Assembly (NCBI RefSeq): GCF_021398735.1
Contig: NZ_CP090349.1
Coordinates: 3,429,001 to 3,493,000 of the forward strand
From: Methylobacterium oryzae
GTDB taxonomy: Bacteria; Pseudomonadota; Alphaproteobacteria; Rhizobiales; Beijerinckiaceae
Direction of reading: 5' to 3'
Length of the DNA stretch: 64,000 nucleotides
The translations under genes and the position numbers were made by a program. The notes beneath the pieces are model-generated. The model was not told where the DNA came from, made no database searches, and saw nothing but the letters and a program-made list of their open reading frames with translations. This document shows positions 44,765-53,138 of this stretch, piece by piece (the stretch's first letter is position 1; each line of letters begins with the position of its first letter).

Positions 44765-45457
44765 CTAGGCGTCCGCGATCGGCTGCGGGCAGAGCAGGAG
44801 CAGGCGCACCAGCTCGGCCTGGCGGCGCGTCCCCGTCTTCTCGAACAGGTGGCGCAGGTGCACGCGCGCCGTGTTCCGGGTGATCCGGCGGCGCGTCGCG
44901 CTCGCCGCGAGGTCGTTCCCGGCCAGGATGTCGACGGCCAGGGCCGCCTCCGCGGGCGTGAAGCCGAACTGGTCCTGGAGAATGCCGGGATCCGGCAGGC
45001 GCGGGGTCCCGGGGTCGGTGAGACGCAGGAGAACCGCGCCCTCGCCGATCGGGCCGAGCGTCCCAGGAATCGCCGAGGCGGCGACCAGGAGCGTCCCGCC
45101 CGCGCCCTCCAATCGCACCGAGCCGCCGCGATGGCCCGCGGCGCAGCGGGCGATGACCCGGCGCAGCGCCGCGCTGTCCTCGGGCGTCGCGCCGCGCAGG
45201 CCGCCGTGCTCCAGGCACAGGAGGCCGCGCGTGACGAAGGCCTGCGCCGCGCGGTTCAGGAAATGGGCCCGCCCGTACCGGTCGGTCACCGCCAGCCCCT
45301 GCTCGAGATGCTCCGCCAGGAGATGGAGCGCCGCCTCCACGAGGGTCGGGTCCGGGAAGGCCGGGGTGCCGCCGGCCTGAACCCGCCGCTCCTGGGCGGA
45401 GCCGATCCCGGATATCGTTTCGGCTCTGCGGGTGTGCAGGTGGGATTGACTGATCAC
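44765..45457 (-). CDS. LuxR-family transcriptional regulator
   Basis: 230 residues. The N-terminal 140 residues have a PAS-like pattern (GLAVTDRYGRAHFLNRAAQA). The C-terminal HTH runs FGFTPAEAALAVDILAGNDL ... ITRNTARVHLRHLFEKTGT, the LuxR_C type. No receiver aspartate is seen, so it is not a standard response regulator. It may respond to a small ligand through the PAS-like region; ligand unknown. Confidence 0.75.
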   Translation of the reverse strand: MISQSHLHTRRAETISGIGSAQERRVQAGGTPAFPDPTLVEAALHLLAEHLEQGLAVTDRYGRAHFLNRAAQAFVTRGLLCLEHGGLRGATPEDSAALRRVIARCAAGHRGGSVRLEGAGGTLLVAASAIPGTLGPIGEGAVLLRLTDPGTPRLPDPGILQDQFGFTPAEAALAVDILAGNDLAASATRRRITRNTARVHLRHLFEKTGTRRQAELVRLLLLCPQPIADA

Positions 45458-45527
45458 GCTGGGATCCTCGCCGGATCGACATCACGATATCAGTAATAAC
45501 CCGAAACTGGCGTCCCTTATTCCCGCC

Positions 45528-46370
45528 TTATCCCGGCGGGCCCCCGGTCCGGGACTGAAACAGGTCGGCGAAGGCGCGCAGGTCGCGCCGGTTGAGGTCC
45601 GAGACCGCCCAGTAGGTGAGGTCGCCGAGGTGCCAGCGCTCGATCGTGGACCCGTCGCGCCGCTCCTCGCCGGCGCCGGGGCCGTCGGCGGCGGGGACCA
45701 CCGTGACGCTGATGACGTGCCTGTCGCGGCGATAGACCAGGGTCGGCACGGGGGTTCCGCCGACGATGTCGACCCGGCCGCCGACCAGCGGGAAGCCCTT
45801 GTCGGACAGGTCGGGGGCCTCGGGCGCGAGGGTGGTCCGGCCGTTGAACCAGGGCTTCACCACGTGCCGGTCCGAGGAGGCGACGTCGAAGGGCTGGGGC
45901 GCCGCGAGGCCGCGGAGATGGCCGGCGAGCACGGCCGCGCCGGTATCCGGGGCGCCGTCGGGGCGGTCGAGATAGACGATCCCGCTGCCGAGCGCGGCCC
46001 CGCCGACGAGGCCGACGAGCAGCGTCGCGGCCAGCGCCTGCCGGGATCTGCGCCAGGATTCGAGCCAGGCCTCGACCCAGGTCCCGACCCAGGACCCGAG
46101 CCGGGTCCCGAGCGGGCCTCCGAGGCGGCCGCGCGACGGGGGCGGGTCGGTGAAGCCGATCTGCTCGATCACGCGCGCCCGCAGGGATTCCGGGGCGGGC
46201 GGCCCCGCGAGGGGCCCGCGCAGGGTGGCCGAGAGGTCGCGGAGGCGTTCCGCCAGGGCCCACGCGTCGGGATCCGCCGCGAGACGGCGCTCCATGGCCA
46301 GGACTTCGCCGGGCGACAGCTCGCCGTCCGCGTAGGCGCTGAGGAGCAGGAGGGTCTCGTCGTCGGTCAT
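45528..46370 (-). CDS. Anti-sigma factor (membrane-spanning)
   Basis: 280 residues. The N-terminus (LLLSAYADGELSPGEVLAMERRLAAD) is the sigma-binding zinc-less anti-sigma helix region, the transmembrane helix lies at about 113-132 (ALAATLLVGLVGGAALGSGI), and the periplasmic domain follows. Its ATG overlaps the stop of the ECF sigma gene (ATGA), the standard pairing. Confidence 0.8.
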   Translation of the reverse strand: MTDDETLLLLSAYADGELSPGEVLAMERRLAADPDAWALAERLRDLSATLRGPLAGPPAPESLRARVIEQIGFTDPPPSRGRLGGPLGTRLGSWVGTWVEAWLESWRRSRQALAATLLVGLVGGAALGSGIVYLDRPDGAPDTGAAVLAGHLRGLAAPQPFDVASSDRHVVKPWFNGRTTLAPEAPDLSDKGFPLVGGRVDIVGGTPVPTLVYRRDRHVISVTVVPAADGPGAGEERRDGSTIERWHLGDLTYWAVSDLNRRDLRAFADLFQSRTGGPPG

Positions 46371-46909
46371 CGCCCGTCCTTCGCGAGCCGTGCAAGCAGG
46401 TGCTGCCGCGCGCGGCCGAGGCGCGACATCACGGTCCCGATCGGGACCCCCGTCACCGTGGCGATCTCCCGGTAGCTGAGGCCGTGGTACTCGCGCAGGA
46501 CCAGCGCCTCGCGGAAGGCCACCGGCAGGGCCTCGACCGCCCGGGCGAGCTGCCCCGCGTCGTCGCGGGCGATGAGGGTCGCCTCGGGCGTCTCCGGGAC
46601 CTCGGTCAGGGCGCCCCCGATCTCCAGCTCGGCGCGGGCCTCGGGGGCGAGGTCGTCGGCGAAGACCACCGCCCGCGGCCGGTGCCGCTGCAGCCAGGAA
46701 TAGCCGGTGTTGCGGACAATGGTCAGGAACCACGCCCGGGCATTGCCCTCGGCGAACCCCTCGATCGCCCGGTAGGCGCGCAGACACGCCTCCTGCATCA
46801 CGTCCTCGGCGTCGGTGGCGTTGCCGGTGAGCCAGTGCGCGAGCCGGTAGCCCTCGTCCAAGCGCGGGAGAACGAGCTGGCTGAAGCGCGCGCGCGCCAG
46901 GGTCGTCAT
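46367..46909 (-). CDS. ECF RNA polymerase sigma factor
   Basis: 180 residues from ATG 46909. Region 2 (FSQLVLPRLDEGYRLAHWLT, DAEDVMQEACLRAYR) and region 4 (LPVAFREALVLREYHGLSYR, GVPIGTVMSRLGRARQHLL) are complete. It is coupled to the anti-sigma gene that follows. A minor sigma of the ECF class; its regulon cannot be read from here, but such pairs usually also drive their own operon. Confidence 0.88.
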   Translation of the reverse strand: MTTLARARFSQLVLPRLDEGYRLAHWLTGNATDAEDVMQEACLRAYRAIEGFAEGNARAWFLTIVRNTGYSWLQRHRPRAVVFADDLAPEARAELEIGGALTEVPETPEATLIARDDAGQLARAVEALPVAFREALVLREYHGLSYREIATVTGVPIGTVMSRLGRARQHLLARLAKDGR

Positions 46910-47182
46910 GTCGGCGGCTGGGCCGGGCCCGCCCCGTCGAGAGCCTGCGAAGCCATGGGGTCCCTGCCCTCGCGCTCCTGCCTGCAGCCTTGTGCCACAC
47001 AATCGGGAACCGGGCGGCGGCGGGCTTTATTCCCGCGTCCGGGCACGCGAATGTTCGGGGCGCTACTCGGGGCGCTACTCGGGAAGCCTCTCGGGCCGGT
47101 GGCGCGTCGCGACCGGCCGCCCCGGAGGCGCCCGGCGGTCCGGCGCCGCGGCCTCGCTCCGGCGGGCCTGTCCGGACGGCGA
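46910..47182. other. Upstream region of the ECF sigma gene with a short tandem repeat
   Basis: 273 bp. CGGGGCGCTACT occurs twice in tandem (47056-47079). The ECF promoter is expected here but I could not identify it with confidence. Confidence 0.35.
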
Positions 47183-47308
47183 TCACCGGTCGGGTGCCGG
47201 TTCCGGGCAGCCGTCCGGACCGAGGCGCTTGCGGGCGACGCGCTCGGCCGCCGCCCGTTCCGCCGCCGAGGGGTTCGCGCCGCCGCTCTGATCCTGGGCC
47301 ATGGCCAT
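47183..47308 (-). CDS. Small hypothetical protein (41 residues)
   Basis: Reads MAMAQDQSGGANPSAAERAA then AERVARKRLGPDGCPEPAPD R. Third positions are almost all G/C except where Arg/Gln codons differ. Charged and Ala-rich, no membrane segment. It follows the terminator-like hairpin at 47388 and precedes the sigma gene. No family recognised. Confidence 0.4.
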   Translation of the reverse strand: MAMAQDQSGGANPSAAERAAAERVARKRLGPDGCPEPAPDR

Positions 47309-47387
47309 GTCCAACCGGAGCGGGACCGTCCGCGGTCCCGGTCGTGGCATCCCCGGCGCTGCCGGCCCGCATCACCGCCAACGGGAA

Positions 47388-47425
47388 GGGGCAGGCCCCG
47401 CCTCCTCGGAGACGGGACCTGCCCC
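47388..47425 (-). terminator. Minus-strand terminator of the GCG_CRPN-type gene
   Basis: A 13-bp stem with 12-nt loop (arms 47388-47400 and 47413-47425). The only non-Watson-Crick position is C opposite A on the plus strand, which becomes a G-U wobble in a minus-strand RNA, so the structure is perfect only for transcripts running in the minus direction. It lies about 70 bp after the 47496-47765 gene. Confidence 0.6.
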
Positions 47426-47495
47426 TGGATCAACCCGCGGGTCGGGTCACGGTTCGGCGCCGGACCCGCGCGTCGGGATGCGTGCCTGCGCGACC

Positions 47496-47765
47496 TTAGC
47501 GGCAGACGCGCCGCGGTCCCCACGGGGTCGGACGGAAGAAGCAGCGCGGGCCGTAGAAGCGCGGCCGCCGGTAGATCGGCCGGCAGCGCCCGTACGGGCC
47601 GGGCGCCCAGCCGGGGCCGCAGCCGAAGGCGACGGTGCTGACCGCGGCGGGGCCGGTGAGCGTATCGGCGCCGGCGGGCGCCAGGGGCGCCGCGCCGGCG
47701 GAGGCCAGGCCGAGGCCGCCGACGACAGCCGCGGCGGCCGCGATCATCTTCACGTGCATCATCAT
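47496..47765 (-). CDS. Small exported GCG_CRPN-type protein
   Basis: 89 residues from the first of three adjacent Met codons. Signal peptide (IAAAAAVVGGLGLASAGAAP), then the Cys/Pro/Arg-rich end with GCGPGWAPGPYGRCRP and YGPRCFFRPTPWGPRRVCR. This is the GCG...CRP pattern of the GCG_CRPN prefix-to-repeats family. Secreted or periplasmic; function not established. Confidence 0.8.
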   Translation of the reverse strand: MMMHVKMIAAAAAVVGGLGLASAGAAPLAPAGADTLTGPAAVSTVAFGCGPGWAPGPYGRCRPIYRRPRFYGPRCFFRPTPWGPRRVCR

Positions 47766-47919
47766 CAGACCTTCTGTTCGGCTCCGCGCCAGTTCGGCCC
47801 GGCGCAAGACCCGGTCAGAATGGTCATCGGGCCTGAATGTCGGCTGACCTCCGCCATCATCGTCTAGAAACAAACATTCCGGCCGGCGCCCGCGCGGGGG
47901 CGGGCGCCGCGGCGGGGCT

Positions 47920-48924
47920 CTAGCGGCGGTCGGCGCGGCCCAGCAGCGAGGCCGCGGCCGCGGTGGCCCCCGCCAGCAGGATCCCGGTCAGGACCGGGTT
48001 GATCGAGGCCCGGGTGTAGGCGCTGCGCATGACGTGATGGGGCGAGCCGCCCCGCACGGCCCCGTCGCGGCCGGCCGCGTGGAGGGCGCCGTCCCGCCGC
48101 TTGCCGGCCGCGCCCGCCGTCTGGCTCCGCGACATCACCTGGGCGCCCATCCAGTCGGTCGCCGCGGGGACCCGCTTGCGCAGCGCGCTCATCAGCTTGC
48201 CGCCGCCGCCGACGTAGAGGTCGCGGGGCCCGTGCTCCGCGGCGTACAGGATCGCGTCGGCGACGTCGGCAGGGTCGTAGACCGGCGGCGGCAGCTTGGG
48301 CGCCTGCGCCATGTAGTTCCGGGCATGCTCCGGGAACGGCGTGTCGATCGAGGCCGGCTTGATGAGCGTCACCGAGACCGGGGCGCCCTCCTCTTGGAGC
48401 TCCATCCGGAGCGCGTCCGTGAAGCCTTTGATCGCGTGCTTGGAGGCGGAGTACATGCCCTGGATCGGCAAGGCGAGGTCGGAGGCGACGGAGCCCAGGT
48501 TGATCAGCGCGCCGCCGGTCCGCTTCAGGTGCTGCAGCGCCACCGTCGAGCCGTAGACGATCCCCCAGAAATTGACGTCGAACAGCCGGCGATGGTCTTC
48601 GTCCGAAACCTCCTCGAGGCGGCCGAAGATCGAGAGACCGGCATTGTTGACCCAGGTGTCGAAGCCGCCGTAGGCGCGCACGGTCTCTGCGGCCAGCGCC
48701 TCGACATCCTCGCGGCGGGACACGTCGGTCACGACGGCCCGGGCCTCGCCGCCGCGCTCCTGGATGTCGCGGACGATGTCGTCGAGGGCGGCGCCGTTCC
48801 GGGCCGCCAGCACGACGCGGGCGCCGCAGCGGGCGGCCGCCCGGGCCGTGGCGAGGCCGATCCCGCTGGAGGCGCCGGTGATGACGATCATCTGCTCGCG
48901 CAGGGGCTTGTGCCGGATCTGCAT
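47920..48924 (-). CDS. Short-chain dehydrogenase/reductase with a C-terminal membrane anchor
   Basis: 334 residues. NAD(P) motif TGASSGIGLATA, NNAG (VNNAGLSIFG), catalytic SVAS...YSASK (the Y-x-x-x-K of the active site) and a variable C-terminal end. The last 25 residues (PVLTGILLAGATAAAASLLG) are hydrophobic, an uncommon addition that could tether the enzyme to the membrane. Substrate unknown. Confidence 0.82.
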   Translation of the reverse strand: MQIRHKPLREQMIVITGASSGIGLATARAAARCGARVVLAARNGAALDDIVRDIQERGGEARAVVTDVSRREDVEALAAETVRAYGGFDTWVNNAGLSIFGRLEEVSDEDHRRLFDVNFWGIVYGSTVALQHLKRTGGALINLGSVASDLALPIQGMYSASKHAIKGFTDALRMELQEEGAPVSVTLIKPASIDTPFPEHARNYMAQAPKLPPPVYDPADVADAILYAAEHGPRDLYVGGGGKLMSALRKRVPAATDWMGAQVMSRSQTAGAAGKRRDGALHAAGRDGAVRGGSPHHVMRSAYTRASINPVLTGILLAGATAAAASLLGRADRR

Positions 48925-48965
48925 GCTGCGTCTTCCTCTCTCGCGTGCTGTCTCGATGGCGGTGC

Positions 48966-49181
48966 TCAGCCCCGGCCTCCGCCCGGCCGGTCGCGCTCCG
49001 CGCCGAGGCTGGTCCCGCCCTGGCGCGCCTCCTCCTTCTCGGTGCCGGCCCGCTCCATCGGGCCGTCCTGCGGCCTGACCGTGCCGGTTGCGGTGTCGCG
49101 GGGGCTGTCGGCCAGGCCCGCGCGCTCCGGCTCGCCGTGCGGCATCCGCTCGGCCTGGGTGTCGTCCGGCGTGTCCGCCAT
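48966..49181 (-). CDS. Small hydrophilic hypothetical protein
   Basis: 71 residues, preceded by GAGGGATGCAGC. Composition is dominated by Gly, Glu, Asp, Arg and Pro (TPDDTQAERMPHGEPERAG, ARQGGTSLGAERDRPGGG) with no hydrophobic core, suggesting a disordered protein. Such small hydrophilic proteins are often stress-related, but nothing here proves it. Confidence 0.5.
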   Translation of the reverse strand: MADTPDDTQAERMPHGEPERAGLADSPRDTATGTVRPQDGPMERAGTEKEEARQGGTSLGAERDRPGGGRG

Positions 49182-49373
49182 GCTGCATCCCTCGCGATGG
49201 GCCTGATCCCCTGAGGGCCAACCCGTCAGGCGGCCGGCGTATCCGGCGGCCCCGGCCACGACGGCGGACGCTGCGCGGGTGGAGATGCGGGAGGGTGCGG
49301 GTCGGGCGAACGCGCCGCAGGAACACGGCCGCAGGGCCCGTGTTGTCTGCCAAATCTTTTTCACGAGGCGCCG

Positions 49374-49955
49374 ATGTCAGGAACCGCCAAGAAGACCGAC
49401 CCGAAACTGTGGGACAAGGTCAAGACGCAGGTCACGAAGTCCGAGAAGGGCGGGAAGCCCGGCCAGTGGTCGGCGCGCAAGGCGCAGGTCGCGACCGCCG
49501 AATACAAGAAGGAAGGCGGCGGCTACGCCGGCAAGAAGTCGGCCGACAACCATCTCCAGCAATGGACCGACGAGGAGTGGGGCACGAAGTCTGGCAAAGA
49601 GAGCGGCAAGACCGGCGAGCGCTACCTGCCCAAGAAGGCCCGCGAGAGCCTGACCGACACGGAATACGCCGCCAGCACGGCCAAGAAGCGCGCCGATACC
49701 CGGAAGGGCAAGCAGTTCTCGAAGCAGCCGAAGGCCGCCGCCGAGAAGGCCGCCGCGGCGCGCGAGGACGGCAAGTCCACCAAGGCGTCCGGAGAAGGCA
49801 AGACGTCCGGCAAGACGACCGGCAAGTCTGCCGCCAAGGCGTCCGGCAAGGTGGAAACGACCAAGGCCGCGCTGATGCGCAAGGCCCGGGCGCAGAACGT
49901 GCCCGGCCGGTCGCGGATGTCGAAGGCGCAGCTGGAGCACGCGGTCCACGCCTGA
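49374..49955 (+). CDS. DUF5872 domain, lysine-rich protein
   Basis: 193 residues. The N-terminal 115 residues (TDPKLWDKVKTQVTKSEKGG, SARKAQVATAEYKKEGGGYA, NHLQQWTDEEWGTKSG, RYLPKKARESLTDTEYAAST) match DUF5872. A Lys/Ala-rich region like histone H1 tails follows, then a short SAP/Rho-N-like helix pair (RSRMSKAQLEHAVHA). The lysine-rich tail suggests nucleic-acid binding. Confidence 0.75.
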   Translation: MSGTAKKTDPKLWDKVKTQVTKSEKGGKPGQWSARKAQVATAEYKKEGGGYAGKKSADNHLQQWTDEEWGTKSGKESGKTGERYLPKKARESLTDTEYAASTAKKRADTRKGKQFSKQPKAAAEKAAAAREDGKSTKASGEGKTSGKTTGKSAAKASGKVETTKAALMRKARAQNVPGRSRMSKAQLEHAVHA

Positions 49956-49992
49956 GGCGCGCCGCGGCGGGCCCTCGCCCCCGACGCAAGAC

Positions 49993-50015
49993 GTCCCGGG
50001 AATGGCTCCCGGGAC
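49993..50015. terminator. Hairpin between convergent genes
   Basis: GTCCCGGG (49993-50000) pairs with CCCGGGAC (50008-50015), 7-nt loop. It lies between the plus-strand DUF5872 gene and the minus-strand porin gene. Confidence 0.55.
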
Positions 50016-50133
50016 GCTCCTCGGCTCAAGCGGCCAGTTTGATCGGGCTGGGGATGCTCAGGTCGAGAGGGGATGCGGCCTGTCCAGAGGCCCGCGCGCC
50101 GTGCCGGTGGTCGGGACGGCGCGCGGGTGGATC

Positions 50134-50964
50134 TTAGTACGAGCCGAACTTGTAGTTCAGGCCGGCGCGGATGACGGCGAACTCGTCGTCGCGGCGGCCG
50201 ATGTTGTTGTACACCACCGGGAAGTTGTTGGCGGCGTTGATGACGAACGCACCCTGGTTGCGGGTGTTGCGGTCGAGGTTGACGTACAGGCCTTCGACCT
50301 TGAGCGTCACGGCGTTCGAGCGGAAGAAGTTCAGGAACGAGTCGGTGGGCAGGGCGTACTCGATGCCGCCGCCGACCGCGTAGCCGGTGCGGAAGCTGTC
50401 GTTGCCGGCATAGCCGCCGAAGGAGCGGTCGGCGCTGCCCGAGCCGTAGGCGAAGCCGCCGGTGCCGTACACGAGGACGCGGTCGAAGGCGTAGCCGATG
50501 CGGCCGCGGACGGTGCCGAAGAAGTCGAGGCTGGAGAGGCCGCGCGGGTCGGTGACGTAGTAGCCGGGGGCCAGCGGACCGACGAGGAAGGCGTTGTTCC
50601 GGCTGCGGCCGAAGTCGAGGTACTGGGCGTCGGCCTCGACACCGACGACGATGCCGGAGCCCGGGGTGAACTGGAAGTTGTAGCCAACTTGGCCACCGCC
50701 GGTGAAGCCTTCCTGGTTGCGCTGGCTGAAGAAGGCGGTGGTGCCGTTGCCGTAGGGGGCGGGCACGCCGAAGCTGTTGGTGTTGTTGCTGCTGGCGTCG
50801 AAGGCGTAGCCGGCGTTGATACCGAAGTAGGCGCCGGTCCAGGTGAAGACCGGGACGGGGGTGAACACCGGCGGCGGGGCGGCGCGGCGCGGCAGGTCGG
50901 CGGCCGAGGCGGCGCCGGTCAGGAGAGCCGTGGCGGCGCTCGCGAGCAGAAGCTTCTTGATCAT
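50134..50964 (-). CDS. Outer-membrane beta-barrel porin (Omp25/Omp31-like)
   Basis: 276 residues. Signal peptide (KKLLLASAATALLTGAASA-ADLP) then the typical start ADLPRRAAPPPVFTPVPVFT WTGAYFGINAGYA and the repeated aromatic strands of an 8-stranded barrel, ending in the consensus C-terminal LNYKFGSY. This is the alphaproteobacterial Omp25/31 family, abundant surface proteins. Confidence 0.88.
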   Translation of the reverse strand: MIKKLLLASAATALLTGAASAADLPRRAAPPPVFTPVPVFTWTGAYFGINAGYAFDASSNNTNSFGVPAPYGNGTTAFFSQRNQEGFTGGGQVGYNFQFTPGSGIVVGVEADAQYLDFGRSRNNAFLVGPLAPGYYVTDPRGLSSLDFFGTVRGRIGYAFDRVLVYGTGGFAYGSGSADRSFGGYAGNDSFRTGYAVGGGIEYALPTDSFLNFFRSNAVTLKVEGLYVNLDRNTRNQGAFVINAANNFPVVYNNIGRRDDEFAVIRAGLNYKFGSY

Positions 50965-51704
50965 CTGGTCCTCTGTCTCCCGTTGGGCGGGATGTGTGCG
51001 GGGCGGACAGAACGCCAGGACATGCCGGGGCGATAGTGCATCGCTGCAACAGCTCGGAATCGGGTCTTTGACCCCGAAACAGCCGGGTGCGCTGGAGCAC
51101 ATCGCGAAATCGACTGGTCTAGCCCGAGAAGAACTTCGGTATCCGAATGTTTCCAGAAACAAAATGCCCCGTCGCGCTCGAGCGGACGGGGCTTCAGTTT
51201 GTCGGTGAACGTTCCCAGGACCAACCAGGAAGCTTCGAGGTTTAATAAATCCTACCGGTCGGCGGCCCGCAAGCCCGATCGCGATCCCGCGAGCGGTTAA
51301 CATTAATTTACGGGTGGTGCCCGCGCATCCCCGGGCGCGCGGGTGCGGGCGGCGCCGCAGATCTCGCGCGATCCCGTCCCGTATTGCGGGGCTTTCGGAC
51401 GCCATCGCGCCTCTGTGCGGGCACCACTCGCGCGTCTGGCCACGGATCTGCACAGATGAAACCGGCCGCCCGACTGGCCCGAGTCTTGATCGCGCATCCC
51501 CGGGTCTTGGCGCGCCGCCGGGGCCGGATCGATCTCCTCGGAACCGGCAGATCTCGCGGGGGATCGGCGGCGGCGCGGCGCCGGTCTCCCGGCCTGTGGA
51601 GAAGGCGCCGCCGCGCCGGGGCGGCGCGGCGGCCGCGGCTTTTCCGGCGCGCCGCAGGCCCTATCTGCCGGCCTCGTCGTCGGTGGAGATTTCAGGAGAC
51701 GCGC
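50965..51704. other. Intergenic region, 740 bp, with an sRNA-like element
   Basis: The long gap between the porin and the micro-ORFs has several low-GC patches. Its right part has no convincing gene. The notable element is the minus-strand promoter/terminator pair described at 51155-51272. Confidence 0.45.
51155..51238 (-). ncRNA. Candidate small RNA
   Basis: On the minus strand a -35-like TTGCGG (51267-51272) and a -10-like TTTATT (51244-51249) are spaced by 17 bp. About 70 nt further on, GCCCCGTC/GACGGGGC (51166-51173 with 51185-51192) form a stem followed by ATTTTGTTT, a good rho-independent terminator. The predicted transcript is about 80 nt and has no convincing ORF with a ribosome binding site. 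It contains a repeated CCUGG element. Confidence 0.45.
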
Positions 51705-51797
51705 ATGCACCCCGTCGCGCTGCCTTCGATGCCGGCCCTCCGGGCCCGGACCGGGATCGGGGATGCCGGCCCCGCGCCGGCCGGGAGGCCTCGATGA
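51705..51797 (+). CDS. 30-residue ORF coupled to a micro-membrane protein
   Basis: ATG 51705 follows a strong AGGAG. The product (MHPVALPSMPALRARTGIGD then AGPAPAGRPR) has no clear fold. Its stop overlaps the next ATG (ATGA), so it may serve mainly to deliver ribosomes to that gene. Confidence 0.4.
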   Translation: MHPVALPSMPALRARTGIGDAGPAPAGRPR

Positions 51798-51889
51798 CCG
51801 ACACGCCGGCCCCGTATCTCGCGGTGGCGTTCCTCTCGGCGCTGTGCCTGCTCGTGGCCGGGCTGCAGGCGGAGGGCCTCCTGTGGTGA
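51794..51889 (+). CDS. 31-residue membrane micro-protein
   Basis: GGGAGG precedes ATG 51794. The protein is MTDTPAPYLAVAFLSALCLL with a further hydrophobic run, i.e. one transmembrane helix with a short periplasmic or cytoplasmic tail. Too short for normal gene calling. Candidate single-pass regulator or subunit; partner unknown. Confidence 0.5.
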   Translation: MTDTPAPYLAVAFLSALCLLVAGLQAEGLLW

Positions 51890-51973
51890 TCCGCCCGGTC
51901 CGGAGCCGCGCAGCCGTCCGTCCCGGCGGCCGGCGGAGGCGGGGCGCGGCGCGTCCGCCCGCGTAGCCCGCCG

Positions 51974-52456
51974 ATGTTCGGCTTCTCCCTCAGCGCGACC
52001 GAGCCCGACAGCATCGCCCACATCATCCAGGTGGCGCTCGCGCCCGCCTTCCTGCTGTCGGCGCTGGCGACGCTGCTCAACGTGTTCTCGACCCGCCTCG
52101 GCCGGATCTCCGACAAGGTCGACAGCCTCTCGGCGGAGGCCGCCCGGGCGACGGAAGCCGAGGCCGGTCGCCTCGCCCGCCGGCTGACCTTCCTGCGGCG
52201 GCGCTCCTTCGTGCTGGACGTGGCGGTGGTCCTGGCCTCGCTGGCGGGCGGCCTGATCGGTCTTGCCGTGCTCACGCTGTTCGTCGGCGCGCTGCGCGAC
52301 GCGGCGACCGCGTCCGTCCTGTTCGCCTGCTTCGGAGCGGCGCTGGTCTGCACCGTGGCGGCGATCGCGGCGTTCATGACCGAGATCCTCATGGCCGGCC
52401 GCGGCGTCCGCGACGCGGTCGACCGGCAGCAGGATCAGGTTTCGACGCCGCGGTGA
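51974..52456 (+). CDS. DUF2721 family membrane protein
   Basis: 160 residues: SIAHIIQVALAPAFLLSALA (first helix), the cytoplasmic stretch LNVFSTRLGRISDKVDSLSA, and two further helices (about 78-103 and 110-136). That pattern, especially N-V-x-x-x-R-L-x-R-I-x-D-x, matches DUF2721, a family of three-helix membrane proteins of unknown function. Confidence 0.8.
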   Translation: MFGFSLSATEPDSIAHIIQVALAPAFLLSALATLLNVFSTRLGRISDKVDSLSAEAARATEAEAGRLARRLTFLRRRSFVLDVAVVLASLAGGLIGLAVLTLFVGALRDAATASVLFACFGAALVCTVAAIAAFMTEILMAGRGVRDAVDRQQDQVSTPR

Positions 52457-52678
52457 GGCCCGTCCCGGATCGCCCGGACGCGCTCCGCGACCGGGGGCGG
52501 CCTCCCGGTCTTCCGGAGATCGCGGGGCGAGCCCGTGCCGCGCGCTGCGGCCGCGCCCGCCGTGCGGGCTGGGCGATCCGGCGCGAACGGGCGGCGATTT
52601 CGGTTGCGGCGTGCGCGAGCCGGGCCTTAGTCTCGCCGTGGCCCGACTCCGCCGCCGGCGACGCCCGAGTGTTCCGTC

Positions 52679-52858
52679 ATGAGCATCGCGATCCTGATTG
52701 CCTTCGTCGCCGGCGCGCTCTGCCTCGGGATCCTGTCCGCGGTCATCCCGTTCGGGCGGCGCGAGGCCGAGGAGCTGGACGAGGCGCTCCCGTACGAGGA
52801 CGAGTTCTTCGACGTGGGCGGCCCCGTGATCGATCTGGAGCCGCGCCACCTCACCTGA
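52679..52858 (+). CDS. Small membrane protein (59 residues)
   Basis: One N-terminal helix (MSIAILIAFVAGALCLGILS) followed by an acidic tail (EAEELDEALPYEDEFFDVGG). Third positions are strongly G/C and the frame is open throughout. Not part of the usual long-ORF set. The acidic tail suggests a cytoplasmic interaction surface. Confidence 0.6.
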   Translation: MSIAILIAFVAGALCLGILSAVIPFGRREAEELDEALPYEDEFFDVGGPVIDLEPRHLT

Positions 52859-52877
52859 CGGCGCGTCGGTCCGAAGC

Positions 52878-53138
52878 CTACCGGCCTGCCGATCCCCCGG
52901 TGCCGGGCGTCGCGGCGTCCTGCCGGGCCGACCAGACCACCCGCCCGGCGGAATCCCGCAGGGCCGCCGAGCCCGCGCGGCCGGCGCGCAGCTCCGCGAA
53001 GCGGGCCTTGGCGGCGGCGACCGCCGCCTCCACGAGGGGCCCGGGAATCTGCTCGTCGTGGATGATGATGCCGCCGGCGCTTTCCCGGTGGATCATGCAC
53101 TGCAGCCGGTAGGGCGCCTGGGTCTCGGGCGTGGCCAT
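52878..53138 (-). CDS. Small hypothetical protein
   Basis: 86 residues from ATG 53138 with GGGAG upstream. ETQAPYRLQCMIHRESAGGI, then an Ala-rich helix (VEAAVAAAKARFAELRAG) and a C-terminal strand pair. It converges with the 59-residue membrane gene. No family recognised. Confidence 0.6.
   Translation of the reverse strand: MATPETQAPYRLQCMIHRESAGGIIIHDEQIPGPLVEAAVAAAKARFAELRAGRAGSAALRDSAGRVVWSARQDAATPGTGGSAGR

Noticed and set aside
50965..51704. tRNA or other structural RNA in the gap
   Set aside because: No acceptor stem, T-loop GTTCGAATC or other conserved tRNA element was found on either strand.
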